From the NCBI GenBank assembly GCA_016187565.1, contig JACPJR010000009.1, positions 1-64,000 on the forward strand: DNA of 64,000 nt. The letters run 5' to 3'. Every line of letters begins with the position of its first letter. The first letter of the stretch is position 1. Position numbers and translations under genes: made by a program. This document shows positions 28,801-36,493 of this stretch, piece after piece. The notes under the pieces were generated by a model. It was not told where the DNA came from and did no database searches. It saw nothing but the letters and a program-made list of their open reading frames with translations. The DNA comes from Candidatus Woesearchaeota archaeon (GTDB lineage Archaea > Nanobdellota > Nanobdellia > Woesearchaeales > JACPJR01).

Positions 28801-28847
28801 TCAACGATATAATCTTCCACGACTGATTTTTCGTTAAAGCGAGGCAT
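25824..28847 (-). CDS. hsdR: Type I restriction endonuclease R subunit
   Basis: The 1007-residue subunit cleaves and translocates DNA with HsdM and HsdS. The nuclease motif is in RTDIFLYVNGIPLVDIECKN (about 133-151, D...ExK). The SF2 motor follows: WQGSGKTLEMIF (Walker A, about 283-293), DEGHRTQYG (motif II, about 398), FTGTPISKP (motif III), then TDMLLTGFDVP and AIARTNRPY (motifs V-VI). The C-terminal helical part binds the methylase. It overlaps the HNH gene before it by 14 bases. Length is normal for the family. Confidence 0.96.
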   Translation of the reverse strand: MPRFNEKSVVEDYIVEQLQSKGWIFVPGNALERDNFEEPLLIRNLIKQVKAINPIDLRDEDIKNLLNELRFKPSNQEGIKQILLYLKEGISIKIEKDKTLKRIRLFDYDNVQNNEFIVTRQAVYTRGNKQIRTDIFLYVNGIPLVDIECKNPASFSENWYDAFKQIKSYEQDIPELYKYVQIGVAAEQIAKYFPIVPWNENVKIDEWKSEKLDSIDSVIQLFIPETLLDIINNFVYVRVQYGEATKVLPRYMQYRAVGKVVQRVINNIEGKEEKNKGLIWHWQGSGKTLEMIFAANKLYRSEAMANPTIFLIIDRQDLEEQLYDEFNALDMTLPELIGSVSGMRKVLQHDQGRGKRGIFITLIHKFRAEELHVLQKELEKISTDKETILTRKNVVAFVDEGHRTQYGTLAAQMRAILKNTFFFAFTGTPISKPKKGVDTYDVFSYPPEEKYLDKYFITDSINDGFTVKIAYQPRLEREVHLNKEMLDTFLEVEYEEIPEDAREVVKEDVKKKIGLLKAYLENPQRIAKVAKDIAEHFKENVEGKFKAMVVAVNRESCVLYKKELDKYLPEEYSDIVFSYGARDEPNRITMYVKEETAQYGKEYEDIRKDVIEKFKEEDSPKIIIVTDMLLTGFDVPILQTMYLDKPLKEYKLLQAIARTNRPYKDVKEAGLILDYIGILKEFRRAFEIYSKGEINGALFSIEEIRKDFVRLVNQILDIFKDVPKNQYNRKTLLKAVEILTSNEEKSKAFIEDYKHMTKIFELLGPDTIKAELFSEYQWISAIYTYYTRLVLRSQPKDNRYLEQYFKKTIKYIHKTTELEEIQKSLPIIEFDEDYFRRLEQHVKNKEEKAANIVFTLNRFVLVDKFKNPVSESLSEKVQRLLHLWKEKTKDYEKIYQEGVKAIKEFMQLSQRQKELKLSKLDYSLLLVLEDKFGEDTELIEDIRELSISLNELLFAGWISQPTAQKEVEKTVRLFIRRYLKRHSLGIDNLNILFDKLMDRVKAYAKED

Positions 28848-29376
28848 TTTTTATCATCCTTTGTTTTTTATGATATTCTAACCAGTGATTGTACATATCA
28901 TCCTCTTCTTTGCTTTTTCTTGATGTTACAAAACCGAATACGCTTTTTAGATAATCTCTATCCATCTTGAAGTCTACCTTATTTTTTAGTCCTAAATGCG
29001 CTTGTATTTCTGCATCTGATGAATCTTTATCTCTCATTTCCCTTGTTATTTTCATAATATCATTTTGGCCGTATTTTGAAACCTTAAATAGGTCAACCAC
29101 TCCAGTTATCTCACAACCCATGCCAGAATGTTTTATTAGATTGCACATTTGGCAAACAATTTGGAAGTTCTTATCGCTATTATTCTCAGGGTCCCCATCA
29201 ATATGATCTACAATTTGGTATTTTTCAGAACGAAAACTACAATAGGCACAGGTATAATTATCTCTATTAAGAATTAGCAACCTCATATTTTGCCATGCTT
29301 CACCCTTCAAGTTATTGGTTTGCTTCTCATTTCTCCATTTTGCAGGCGGAGCGAAGGATAAAATGAGCGGCTTCAT
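28834..29376 (-). CDS. HNH endonuclease domain protein in the R-M island
   Basis: The 180-residue protein contains an HNH nuclease core: CAYCSFRSEKYQIVDHIDGDPENN and QIVCQMCNLIKH (about 39-80), with zinc Cys pairs CAYC and CQMC and the catalytic DHIDGD. It overlaps hsdR by 14 bases and the DUF6155-like gene by 4, so it is expressed with the restriction system. The rest (about 85-180) is a helical unknown. It could be an extra nuclease effector. Confidence 0.85.
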   Translation of the reverse strand: MKPLILSFAPPAKWRNEKQTNNLKGEAWQNMRLLILNRDNYTCAYCSFRSEKYQIVDHIDGDPENNSDKNFQIVCQMCNLIKHSGMGCEITGVVDLFKVSKYGQNDIMKITREMRDKDSSDAEIQAHLGLKNKVDFKMDRDYLKSVFGFVTSRKSKEEDDMYNHWLEYHKKQRMIKNASL

Positions 29377-29870
29377 TGTTTTCCTCCAGTTCTCAGTTCC
29401 TCATATATCTCTTCCAAAGTATCCTTATGTCCCCATCCCTCACAACTTCGCTCAATAATTGAGTCAAGCCTTGCTTTGAATCGAGGTATCAACTTTTGGT
29501 TATTATTCAAAGTTTTAACAATCTGTTCAAACATGGATTCCATACTTGAATAAAACGTCTCATACATGTCTCCGTATTCTTCTCCTAGTTTAACGCCAGT
29601 CTCAACATAGAAGGTCATCAATTCTAAAAGATGCTCTGGCTGTTTTGATATTCTCTTAAAATCAGAAATAACTTTTCTAGCATCACGAAGATTTATTCTT
29701 TCGCTCCAAAGAATATTTTTCAGCTTTTTCTTGTAATAATCAATTGCATTTTCCGGATTTTTCTCAAGTTTCAGCCTCAAAAAGTCTGCATTTTCCTTGT
29801 TTAGGCTGGATAACTCAAGCAGAAGCGAATACAGTTCTTCTTTTCCAAGCTGTTTTAGTGTTGGGTTCAT
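29373..29870 (-). CDS. DUF6155-like protein
   Basis: The 165-residue all-helical protein starts LKQLGKEELYSLLLELSSLNKEN, followed by FLRLKL, which resembles DUF6155 proteins. It overlaps both neighbours by 4 bases (ATGA) and is translated within the restriction island. Function is unknown; a helical adaptor role in the defence locus would fit. Confidence 0.65.
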   Translation of the reverse strand: MNPTLKQLGKEELYSLLLELSSLNKENADFLRLKLEKNPENAIDYYKKKLKNILWSERINLRDARKVISDFKRISKQPEHLLELMTFYVETGVKLGEEYGDMYETFYSSMESMFEQIVKTLNNNQKLIPRFKARLDSIIERSCEGWGHKDTLEEIYEELRTGGKQ

Positions 29871-30706
29871 TTTCCTTTTAGCCGCTTTCTCTTATCTTTT
29901 TCAGGTTCTGAGAGATAATTATCTGGCGAAACGACTTTTGCTCCAGATTCGATTTCGAGCTTTCTTCTGGCATCTCCAGCTATTTTGCCGCCTTTTCGTG
30001 CAGCGTCTTTGCTTTCAACGAACCCTTGTACATTCTTGCCTCTTGTGATTTTTGTTGTTGAGGCTTCTCCAAGCATGGTAAAGATTAGCTCCAAATCATC
30101 CATATGATCTCTAAGATTCTCCTTTTTAAGCCCCTTGAGTTCTTTGTACTCTTCAATAGTCTGACCAAATGTTGCTTTGCTTATCTCGTTAGTAAGAATT
30201 GCGTATTCTCTGTCTTCTTTGACTCCTCTTTTCTTCCATTCGTCTGTCAGTTCTTGTCTAACCGCGATGCCTCTAACTCTCTTTTCAATCCAGTCATCAG
30301 AATAGCCTTTTGCCTTGTAAAGCTCTTTCATTCTTGCCTGGGCAAGCTCTGGGTTCTGTATTTCCTCAACACGCTCATAGCCTACCTGAGCGAGCCACTG
30401 CTTGAACGGCTCAGCTTTTGGAGAGGGGATAGATTGGATTAGCCTGAATATTTCCTTTACATTTCCTACGTCAGTCAGTCTCATCTTGCCATCCGAGGCA
30501 GGCATTTTCAAAGCGTTACAATTTGTAACGGTTTCATTTCCTTCATCTTTTAGCCTTTTTTTAAGAACTCTCCAGTATGTTTGAGGGTTCTCACTCTCCG
30601 ATAAGACCGCAACAATGTCAACTATTGAGAAATACCATTCCTCATTATGCCAAATTCTTCTAATCTTCTTGTCCTGAAAGACAACTAAAGCGTTATGATC
30701 AGTCAT
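29867..30706 (-). CDS. BRO-N domain protein (phage antirepressor type)
   Basis: The 279-residue protein begins with a BRO-N domain (about 5-105; RIWHNEEWYFSIVDIVAVL, SENPQTYWRVLKKRL) as found in phage antirepressors and baculovirus BRO proteins. The C-terminal half has the recurring elements WIEKRVRGIAVRQELTDEWK and EISKATFGQTIEEYK. It is first in a sub-run preceded by its own TATA box and a palindrome at 30773-30789. It starts with the Shine-Dalgarno GAGGAGG. In a restriction island it may act as a regulator. Confidence 0.82.
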   Translation of the reverse strand: MTDHNALVVFQDKKIRRIWHNEEWYFSIVDIVAVLSESENPQTYWRVLKKRLKDEGNETVTNCNALKMPASDGKMRLTDVGNVKEIFRLIQSIPSPKAEPFKQWLAQVGYERVEEIQNPELAQARMKELYKAKGYSDDWIEKRVRGIAVRQELTDEWKKRGVKEDREYAILTNEISKATFGQTIEEYKELKGLKKENLRDHMDDLELIFTMLGEASTTKITRGKNVQGFVESKDAARKGGKIAGDARRKLEIESGAKVVSPDNYLSEPEKDKRKRLKGK

Positions 30707-30772
30707 TTTGCAGCCTCCTCATTGAATAATAGCACCATATATTATGTGAGTAAGTACATATTTCCCTAAAAA

Positions 30773-30789
30773 GTACGAAATTATCGTAC
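30773..30789. promoter_or_regulatory. Palindromic operator candidate before the BRO-N gene
   Basis: GTACGA, five bases, TCGTAC form a perfect inverted repeat in the 90-base gap between hsdS and the BRO-N gene. On the minus strand it lies just upstream of the TATA-like ATAATATATGG (about 30734-30744) used by BRO-N. A dimeric regulator, perhaps the BRO-N protein itself or the HTH protein of the island, could bind here. Confidence 0.5.
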
Positions 30790-30796
30790 GGTTGCA

Positions 30797-32011
30797 TCAT
30801 TGTGTCACCTTCACTCTTTTCTTGCCTGTCAAAAGATCATTCATGAGGCTTTTCTTGATGCTTTCAAGTTTTGATTTCTTGGATTTTTGAATTGAAAGTT
30901 TTTTGTCTATTGTTGACAACATTAACGATATCTTCTTCTGCTCAGTTATCGGTGGTAGAAAAACTTCAAGTTTTTCCAGCTGATTTTTTGTGATTGCCTT
31001 AAATGTCGATCCTCCTGATATGGAGTCCAATTTAGAATTGACAGATTTTAAGTAGAAGAATAAGAATTGGCTATCCACACCATCCTTTGCTCGAATAGCT
31101 CCAACTCCCCTGCCAATACAACAATCAGTATTAGCCATATTTACTTCTCCAACGGGAGCTCTAACTGAAATCAATATATCTCCTTCTTTCGCCACTTTCA
31201 AAGGCTTTGAACAATAGATCGTAGGCGAAGGATGCAAATCGCCAAATTCTGCATTTCCCTGCAAGAAAGGAAGTCCGATTCCATCTCGATTGTATAATTC
31301 TGAAGGAGGGGACTGCCCCATGATCATCTCGAAGAATTTTTCATCTCCCAAAAGAACGGAAGGCCACTTCTTCCCGTCGAACAGCTCCTTCATGAGGCCC
31401 ACCTTGAGCCGTTCGACTCGCTGACTCTCTCTCTCTACGATGTCAAGACGAGTGTCGACGGTGGAGAGAACTTCTGAAATTTTCTTTTGTTCTAAAATAG
31501 GAGGAAGTGGTATGTTTATACGTGCAACTTGTGAGCTATTAAGTGCAGGATACTGTCCTCCAGTCATCATTTTAGTGCATTGATTTATCACTCCCTTAGT
31601 AAATAAAGAATACAACAAGTATTTCGGGTGAATCTTATCTTTCGATGTAAGAACCGCAAAGCCCGTTGAGCATATCTGATTTTCATACTTTTTCTCAACA
31701 ATGGCAAAGGCTTTCAAGTAAGGTCTCACAGTTGACATTATGACGTCGTTTTCATGAACGACTCTTCTAGCCCTTGATGGCGCTTCTTTTCCAATTAGTC
31801 TTTTTACATTTTTTATATTTCCACTTTCATTTTCAACAGACTCAATATCTATATAGAAGAAAGGAGTTTCAGGTTTATTAGAAGGATCTCTGCTTTCTTT
31901 GTTTATTTCAGTAGTCTCATCAAGAGAAAATACTCTCCAATCTTGGGGGATCATTCCTATTTCAGTTTGCTTTAGTTTCTGTTGTGTCATTTTGTTGCTC
32001 TTTTCGCCCAA
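30797..32011 (-). CDS. hsdS: Type I restriction specificity subunit
   Basis: The 404-residue protein has two target recognition domains (about 20-165 and 215-345), each followed by a conserved helical segment: LPPILEQKKISEVLSTVD and LPPITEQKKISLMLSTID. This pseudo-symmetric layout sets the two halves of the DNA target and binds two HsdM. The start overlaps the 120-residue gene before it by 25 bases; the ATG at MTQQKLKQ, 7 residues in, is an alternative. The target cannot be read from sequence. Confidence 0.93.
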   Translation of the reverse strand: MGEKSNKMTQQKLKQTEIGMIPQDWRVFSLDETTEINKESRDPSNKPETPFFYIDIESVENESGNIKNVKRLIGKEAPSRARRVVHENDVIMSTVRPYLKAFAIVEKKYENQICSTGFAVLTSKDKIHPKYLLYSLFTKGVINQCTKMMTGGQYPALNSSQVARINIPLPPILEQKKISEVLSTVDTRLDIVERESQRVERLKVGLMKELFDGKKWPSVLLGDEKFFEMIMGQSPPSELYNRDGIGLPFLQGNAEFGDLHPSPTIYCSKPLKVAKEGDILISVRAPVGEVNMANTDCCIGRGVGAIRAKDGVDSQFLFFYLKSVNSKLDSISGGSTFKAITKNQLEKLEVFLPPITEQKKISLMLSTIDKKLSIQKSKKSKLESIKKSLMNDLLTGKKRVKVTQ

Positions 32012-32349
32012 AACTTTGAGCTATCTCCCATGTGAAACCTTATTTCACCTTCTGCTGTTCCATCAGGATTTACTTTCATCCAACCATCACCGTTTGTGGG
32101 ATCGCATTCATCACTGCCTTCAAATGTGAAGTCATACACTAAATTTTCTCCTGATTTTTTGAAGTCTCCTGACATTGAGCATTGAACGTAGCCGAAATGA
32201 AACTCTCCAATTCCTGATTTTTCTATTTTAATAAATGCCCTTACTTCTTCATTGACATAATCATTATCCCATTCGCTCATTTTAGTTATGCGCCATGTGC
32301 CAATGAAATCCATTTTTTCTCTTCTAATTTGTTTTAGTTTTTGTTTCAT
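31987..32349 (-). CDS. Small beta-rich protein in the R-M island
   Basis: The 120-residue protein has the core MDFIGTWRITKMSEWDNDY, then beta-strand-rich text with GEFHFGYVQCSMSGDF and YDFTFEGSDECDP, consistent with a small beta-barrel. It overlaps its upstream neighbour by 4 bases and hsdS by 25. The ATG at 32313 (MDFIGTW) is an alternative start with AGAAGAG before it. No function is known; it may sense a ligand or foreign component. Confidence 0.6.
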   Translation of the reverse strand: MKQKLKQIRREKMDFIGTWRITKMSEWDNDYVNEEVRAFIKIEKSGIGEFHFGYVQCSMSGDFKKSGENLVYDFTFEGSDECDPTNGDGWMKVNPDGTAEGEIRFHMGDSSKFWAKRATK

Positions 32350-33215
32350 TTTTTCATCTGCCCAAAAAAGTGTGAGATAAAATTCAAATACCCTCTGTTT
32401 CCTCCAATTGATCGGTGCAGTTTTGCAGATTTAATGACGGAAGATAATGATAATGACAAATCGCGTTCATCATAGCTATTCAAGAATAAAACCAGTTTAA
32501 TTTTGCTGATGATCTCCTCTTCAAGCCCGTTGAATGACGCTTTCTCAGATAAGATGTTGTCCCTAAGATTTTTTAGTAATTCAATCACTTCAGAGTCTTT
32601 TAGTGAACTATTTTTTGAATAATGCGACCAAATTGTCTCTTCAATCGCCATAATTATCGGATAAAATGCTTCTCTATTTTTGTCATTTATTGCTTCGAAT
32701 CCACTGCCTATGTCTCTGCATAAGTTAATGACAGCATGCTCATCAGGATTGAAATCCTCTAATTCATCTGCAGCGTCATCTTCTTCGCTATCGCTTAAAC
32801 TTTCTTTAAACCTCTTGTAATGTTTTGGCAGCCTCTCAAGGAATAATTTGTCCTGCATAAGAACTTCCTTAAATAGGTTCAATACATTCTCAGAATGTTT
32901 TGTTCCTCTCCCAGTTAATTCAAGTATAGGACCTTTTAAGTGGTTAGCCATGCTTTTATCATCAGCCCATTTTTCATAAAAATCAAGGTCTTCCCAGCCA
33001 AAGCCAATTGTTGCTATAGGTTCCTCTTCAAAAATCACATTAATGAAAGCCCTTCTGCAATCGCATTTCTTATCGTTGCAGAAGCTTTCTGGAAAATAAT
33101 AATGCCCTTCTGGCAAATCTTTTCCTTTAGGCATAAGAATACACCTTGTTTCCTTTTCGGCTACATCTGGGAACCTATTTGCAAACATTTCCATCATCAT
33201 TTTATTGACCTCCAC
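32346..33215 (-). CDS. Uncharacterised protein of the R-M island
   Basis: The 289-residue protein has an N-terminal cysteine motif FCNDKKCDCRRAFINV (about 43-58) found in several uncharacterised bacterial and archaeal proteins, then FGWEDLDFYEKW and an all-helical acidic remainder. The Cys may bind metal. It is coupled to the next gene by a 4-base overlap. No function is known. Confidence 0.62.
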   Translation of the reverse strand: MEVNKMMMEMFANRFPDVAEKETRCILMPKGKDLPEGHYYFPESFCNDKKCDCRRAFINVIFEEEPIATIGFGWEDLDFYEKWADDKSMANHLKGPILELTGRGTKHSENVLNLFKEVLMQDKLFLERLPKHYKRFKESLSDSEEDDAADELEDFNPDEHAVINLCRDIGSGFEAINDKNREAFYPIIMAIEETIWSHYSKNSSLKDSEVIELLKNLRDNILSEKASFNGLEEEIISKIKLVLFLNSYDERDLSLSLSSVIKSAKLHRSIGGNRGYLNFISHFFGQMKK

Positions 33216-33238
33216 CGATAGTGTGAATCTTTCCTATT

Positions 33239-33907
33239 TCAGTTTGTTTCATTTTGATTCTCTTTTTGCAACGCTGCAAGCACGCACCTAATTTCATCAT
33301 AACTTACCTCAGGCAATAATTCTTTTACTTCTTTGACTGTTGGTGATGGCAGTTTCTTGGCCGTCTCATTTATCATCAGGATTGTTTCTTTTGGAATAAC
33401 GTCCGAACATGCTAAATAATCATTTGAAATAAGCCTAAAAATATGTGTGTAAATTGTTGACTCCACAAGATTCCTTTCTTTTGCTACTTCAGAAACAGTT
33501 TTGCCATCCTGAATTAATTTTAGAGTTTCTTTTTCTGATTCGCCTACAGTGGCAGGCTTAATTTGCTTGATGATTTGCAAAGGTATCTGTTTCTTCTCAT
33601 CTATGACTAGCTTGCCTGCTTGAGTGAGCTCTAATATAGGATAATCGCGTGAATATCCCTGAATTATCTTTCTTTGAATAAGTGTCATATTCTCTAATTG
33701 TTCAATAAATCCCGTAATAGTAGGTATATCAAACCACATCAGTCCGCCATAAACCACTTCATTAGAAATAGGTTTTACCTCTTTTGACTTTGATCCTTTA
33801 AGAAATTGGGCTAGCTTGATCTTTCCGACATGCAGATGCTTAACTGCATTAAGGATTATCCATGTAACTTGATACATCTGTGTTTCAGATTTTGATTGCT
33901 TTACCAT
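33239..33907 (-). CDS. Helix-turn-helix protein of the R-M island
   Basis: The protein is 222 residues from the ATG at 33907 (228 if started at 33925). Two winged-helix-like segments are visible: a first part (about 10-100) and a C-terminal segment with SEKETLKLIQDGKTVSEVAK, then LVESTIYTHIFRLI, resembling the helix-turn-helix near the RecQ C-terminus. It overlaps the SEC-C gene and may bind DNA to regulate the island or act in recognition. The role is inferred only. Confidence 0.62.
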   Translation of the reverse strand: MVKQSKSETQMYQVTWIILNAVKHLHVGKIKLAQFLKGSKSKEVKPISNEVVYGGLMWFDIPTITGFIEQLENMTLIQRKIIQGYSRDYPILELTQAGKLVIDEKKQIPLQIIKQIKPATVGESEKETLKLIQDGKTVSEVAKERNLVESTIYTHIFRLISNDYLACSDVIPKETILMINETAKKLPSPTVKEVKELLPEVSYDEIRCVLAALQKENQNETN

Positions 33908-34454
33908 ATTTCTTGATATCCTCATCTAAGCAGCACTTTTTGTATTTCTTTCCAGAGCCGCAATGACATTGCTCATTTCTTCCTAATTTAGCATTTTTAT
34001 GTTCATGATCTTCAAACTTCTCAATCGTTTCAGGTCCGAAGAAGTCTAAATTATAGTTCTGTAATATTTCAGCCATTTTATTAGAATTTTCTTCATTTGC
34101 AGAAAACATAATCGTGTTGGGAAAGACATATGAGAAAAAATTATTTCCAAGAAGTGCAAAGCACATTTCAGTTTCTTCTTCCCAAAAAACGCCTTTTTTA
34201 TGCTTTAGCGACTCGAGATTCAAAACGATATCCTTGCGAAGCATATCAAAAATTTCTACTATTACACCATCATCAGTTTTTACAATCTTTAAATCCTGGT
34301 CTTTAATAAACTCAAAAAGTGATTTTACAATATCTTCATGATTTTGGTCTTTACCTGAGGATAATCTGTCTTTTAATTCAATGTAATGTGTGAATCCTAG
34401 TTCTTTCTCAAGGTCATCGTTATCTTTTCCAACAAATGATTGTAACTCCCTCAT
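33885..34454 (-). CDS. SEC-C motif protein
   Basis: The 189-residue protein ends in a clear SEC-C zinc motif, NEQCHCGSGKKYKKCC (about 159-174), which binds zinc and can mediate protein contacts. The N-terminal ~150 residues are a helical/strand unknown domain. It overlaps the hsdM end by 4 bases (ATGA) and the following gene by 20-40 bases, so it is made with the methylase. SEC-C proteins are recurrent in defence loci. Confidence 0.78.
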   Translation of the reverse strand: MRELQSFVGKDNDDLEKELGFTHYIELKDRLSSGKDQNHEDIVKSLFEFIKDQDLKIVKTDDGVIVEIFDMLRKDIVLNLESLKHKKGVFWEEETEMCFALLGNNFFSYVFPNTIMFSANEENSNKMAEILQNYNLDFFGPETIEKFEDHEHKNAKLGRNEQCHCGSGKKYKKCCLDEDIKKYGKAIKI

Positions 34455-36217
34455 GTTATCTCCTTCAGGAAACCTTCAATCTTCTTGTCGACTTCGATTT
34501 CCTCTTTCTCGATAGCTTTCAAATCAGCCCATTCTTTCATGACATCGATTACTTCTGTTTTTTCTTCAGGGTAAACGTAAAGAGAGACGTTCAGGTTGTA
34601 GTCATTCTTGCGTATCTCATCAAGCGGAACCATGCGAGAAAATCCTGTTTGTTCTTTCCAGCCTTTGTAGGTGTCAACAAGCTTTTTGATGTTGGAAGTA
34701 GAAAGCCAGTTTAGCTTGCGCACGTCAGGATGCTGTTCGTATTCTGAGGAAGCATTAATGAAGAGAACTCCATTCTTGTGCTTCTTGTTTTTATTGAAAA
34801 TAATAATTGCCCCAGGAGCTCCTGTGTTGTAGAATAGTTTCTCTGGTAACAATATCACCGATTCAATTAAATCGCTTTTGAGACGAGCATCTCCATCAAT
34901 AACAAGCATTCTGATGGCCCTTTCCTTGCCTCCCCTAAACAAGCAACCGTTGTCAATGACAATGCCTACTTTTCCTTTGGAAGAGGCAAGCATGTGCTGT
35001 ATCCATGCCCAGTCTGCGGATTGTTTTGGCACAAAACCGTAATTGAAGCGTTGCTTCCAGAAATCTCCTTTCTTCAAGACAACTTCGTCGTAGCCATCCT
35101 GATTCCAGGGCGGGTTTGCAATAACATTATCGAATTGCTTAACTCCATCAGGTTCCTTAAATTTAGGGTAAAGAAGGGTATCCCCGAAGGCAAGTTTAGC
35201 ATTCTTAATATCATGAATATAGAGATTCATTCGACCAAATGCTAGTGTTTTATGATTTGCTTCCTGTCCGAATAAAAACAATTTGTCAGCTTCTTTCTTT
35301 CCTTTCATCTGCTCAATGTGTTTATACGAAATAATGAGCATCCCATTTGAAGCCGAAGCAGGATCATACACACTCTGGCCTGGCTGAGGATCTAAAACTT
35401 CAACAAGCAACTGAATGACTTCTCGTGGAGTGTAAACCTCACCTTCCTTAGCTTTATCTGGTGCAAAGTAGCGCAAGACCCATTCGTATGCATCACCCAA
35501 AACATCTGCTGAGACGTGGTGAAGTTTTCTTTCGCTAAAAAGCTCAACAAGCTGCCTAAGCATTTCTGCATTTTCCCTGTTGGTAGTGAATTGAATGAAG
35601 TCCATGTTATCAAGAACGTCTTTGAGGTCCTGATTCTTATCTGCCAAGACCTTGAGCGCTTCAGAGAATTTTTCTGGTAACTTGCTTACTTCCTTTCTGA
35701 TGTTTTCCCACAGAAAGTCTTCTGGAATAACAAAGTCGTGGTAGGTTGCATTTTTTGCCTCTTGCTTTGCCTCTTTTTCTTTGAAACCATCTTTTAATGC
35801 TTGCTCGTAAGCGTGCTGATACTCAAGCTCCCACTTATCGCTTATTCTCTTGTAAAATAACAGAACAAGAATAAATTTGTAATCAACACGAGTTCTAATA
35901 AGGTCTGCCGCTTTTTTGAGAATGCCTTCAATATCAGAACGTGAAAGAGTCTCGGCACTAAAAATACTCTTGATGATGTCATCCTTGCTCTTAAGATGGT
36001 AAATGCTTTTGCGTGCGTCTTTAGGATCAGGCACAACAACAATCCATCCTGCCTTTCTAAGTTCTGATAGGACAACGGCAACGCCTTGAACTTTTTCTAC
36101 ATCACCTCGCTGCAGTATTTTTTCAGCATCCTCCATCCTAAATGTTGCTCCCTTAAACTTGTCCCAGAGGACAGTGTATTTGTTTTCAAGCCAATTCGGA
36201 AGCTTTGATTGTGTCAT
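34451..36217 (-). CDS. hsdM: Type I restriction methylase subunit with N-terminal winged helix
   Basis: The 588-residue subunit should methylate adenine in the target. An N-terminal winged-helix-like segment (about 15-75) precedes a helical HsdM domain (about 85-240) and the N6 methylase core, with motif IV NPPWNQ at about 371-376. SAM motif I reads DPASASNGML (about 283-292), where DPxxGxGG is usual, so the Gly of the loop are changed. It is the first gene of the island. Two inverted repeats lie upstream at 36261-36292 and 36430-36468, and a TATA-like CTTTATAAG lies about 20 bases before the start region. Confidence 0.92.
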   Translation of the reverse strand: MTQSKLPNWLENKYTVLWDKFKGATFRMEDAEKILQRGDVEKVQGVAVVLSELRKAGWIVVVPDPKDARKSIYHLKSKDDIIKSIFSAETLSRSDIEGILKKAADLIRTRVDYKFILVLLFYKRISDKWELEYQHAYEQALKDGFKEKEAKQEAKNATYHDFVIPEDFLWENIRKEVSKLPEKFSEALKVLADKNQDLKDVLDNMDFIQFTTNRENAEMLRQLVELFSERKLHHVSADVLGDAYEWVLRYFAPDKAKEGEVYTPREVIQLLVEVLDPQPGQSVYDPASASNGMLIISYKHIEQMKGKKEADKLFLFGQEANHKTLAFGRMNLYIHDIKNAKLAFGDTLLYPKFKEPDGVKQFDNVIANPPWNQDGYDEVVLKKGDFWKQRFNYGFVPKQSADWAWIQHMLASSKGKVGIVIDNGCLFRGGKERAIRMLVIDGDARLKSDLIESVILLPEKLFYNTGAPGAIIIFNKNKKHKNGVLFINASSEYEQHPDVRKLNWLSTSNIKKLVDTYKGWKEQTGFSRMVPLDEIRKNDYNLNVSLYVYPEEKTEVIDVMKEWADLKAIEKEEIEVDKKIEGFLKEIT

Positions 36218-36260
36218 AGCAATGAGGAGATTTCATCATACTTATAAAGTTATCGCTTAT

Positions 36261-36292
36261 TAGATAAGTTAAAAGAAGAATTAGCTTATCTA
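36261..36292. promoter_or_regulatory. Inverted repeat upstream of hsdM
   Basis: TAGATAAG at 36261-36268 and CTTATCTA at 36285-36292 form a perfect 8-bp inverted repeat with a 16-base spacer, just upstream of the minus-strand TATA (about 36241-36250) of hsdM. It is a candidate operator for the island. Confidence 0.4.
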
Positions 36293-36429
36293 TTATCCCC
36301 GCAGTTGACAGAATGGTGACCAATACGTTGCACCTGATAGATTTATAAATCCCCGGTGTTTCAGACGAATATTTGGGAAAATATAATAGAGGACAATAGT
36401 TTTTAATATGTTTTTCCTCAATTATATAC

Positions 36430-36468
36430 TAGAAAACCTAACAAATTATTAAACATTTAGGTTTTCTA
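36430..36468. promoter_or_regulatory. 12-bp inverted repeat before the M50 gene
   Basis: TAGAAAACCTAA (36430-36441) and its exact reverse complement (36457-36468) flank a 15-base AT-rich loop, ending about 25 bases before the M50 protease start. It may be a regulator site or a hairpin. The rest of the 36218-36493 gap has a TATA-like element near 36344 and no gene. Confidence 0.42.
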
Positions 36469-36493
36469 TTATAGAAAGAATAAGCGGTGGGAT

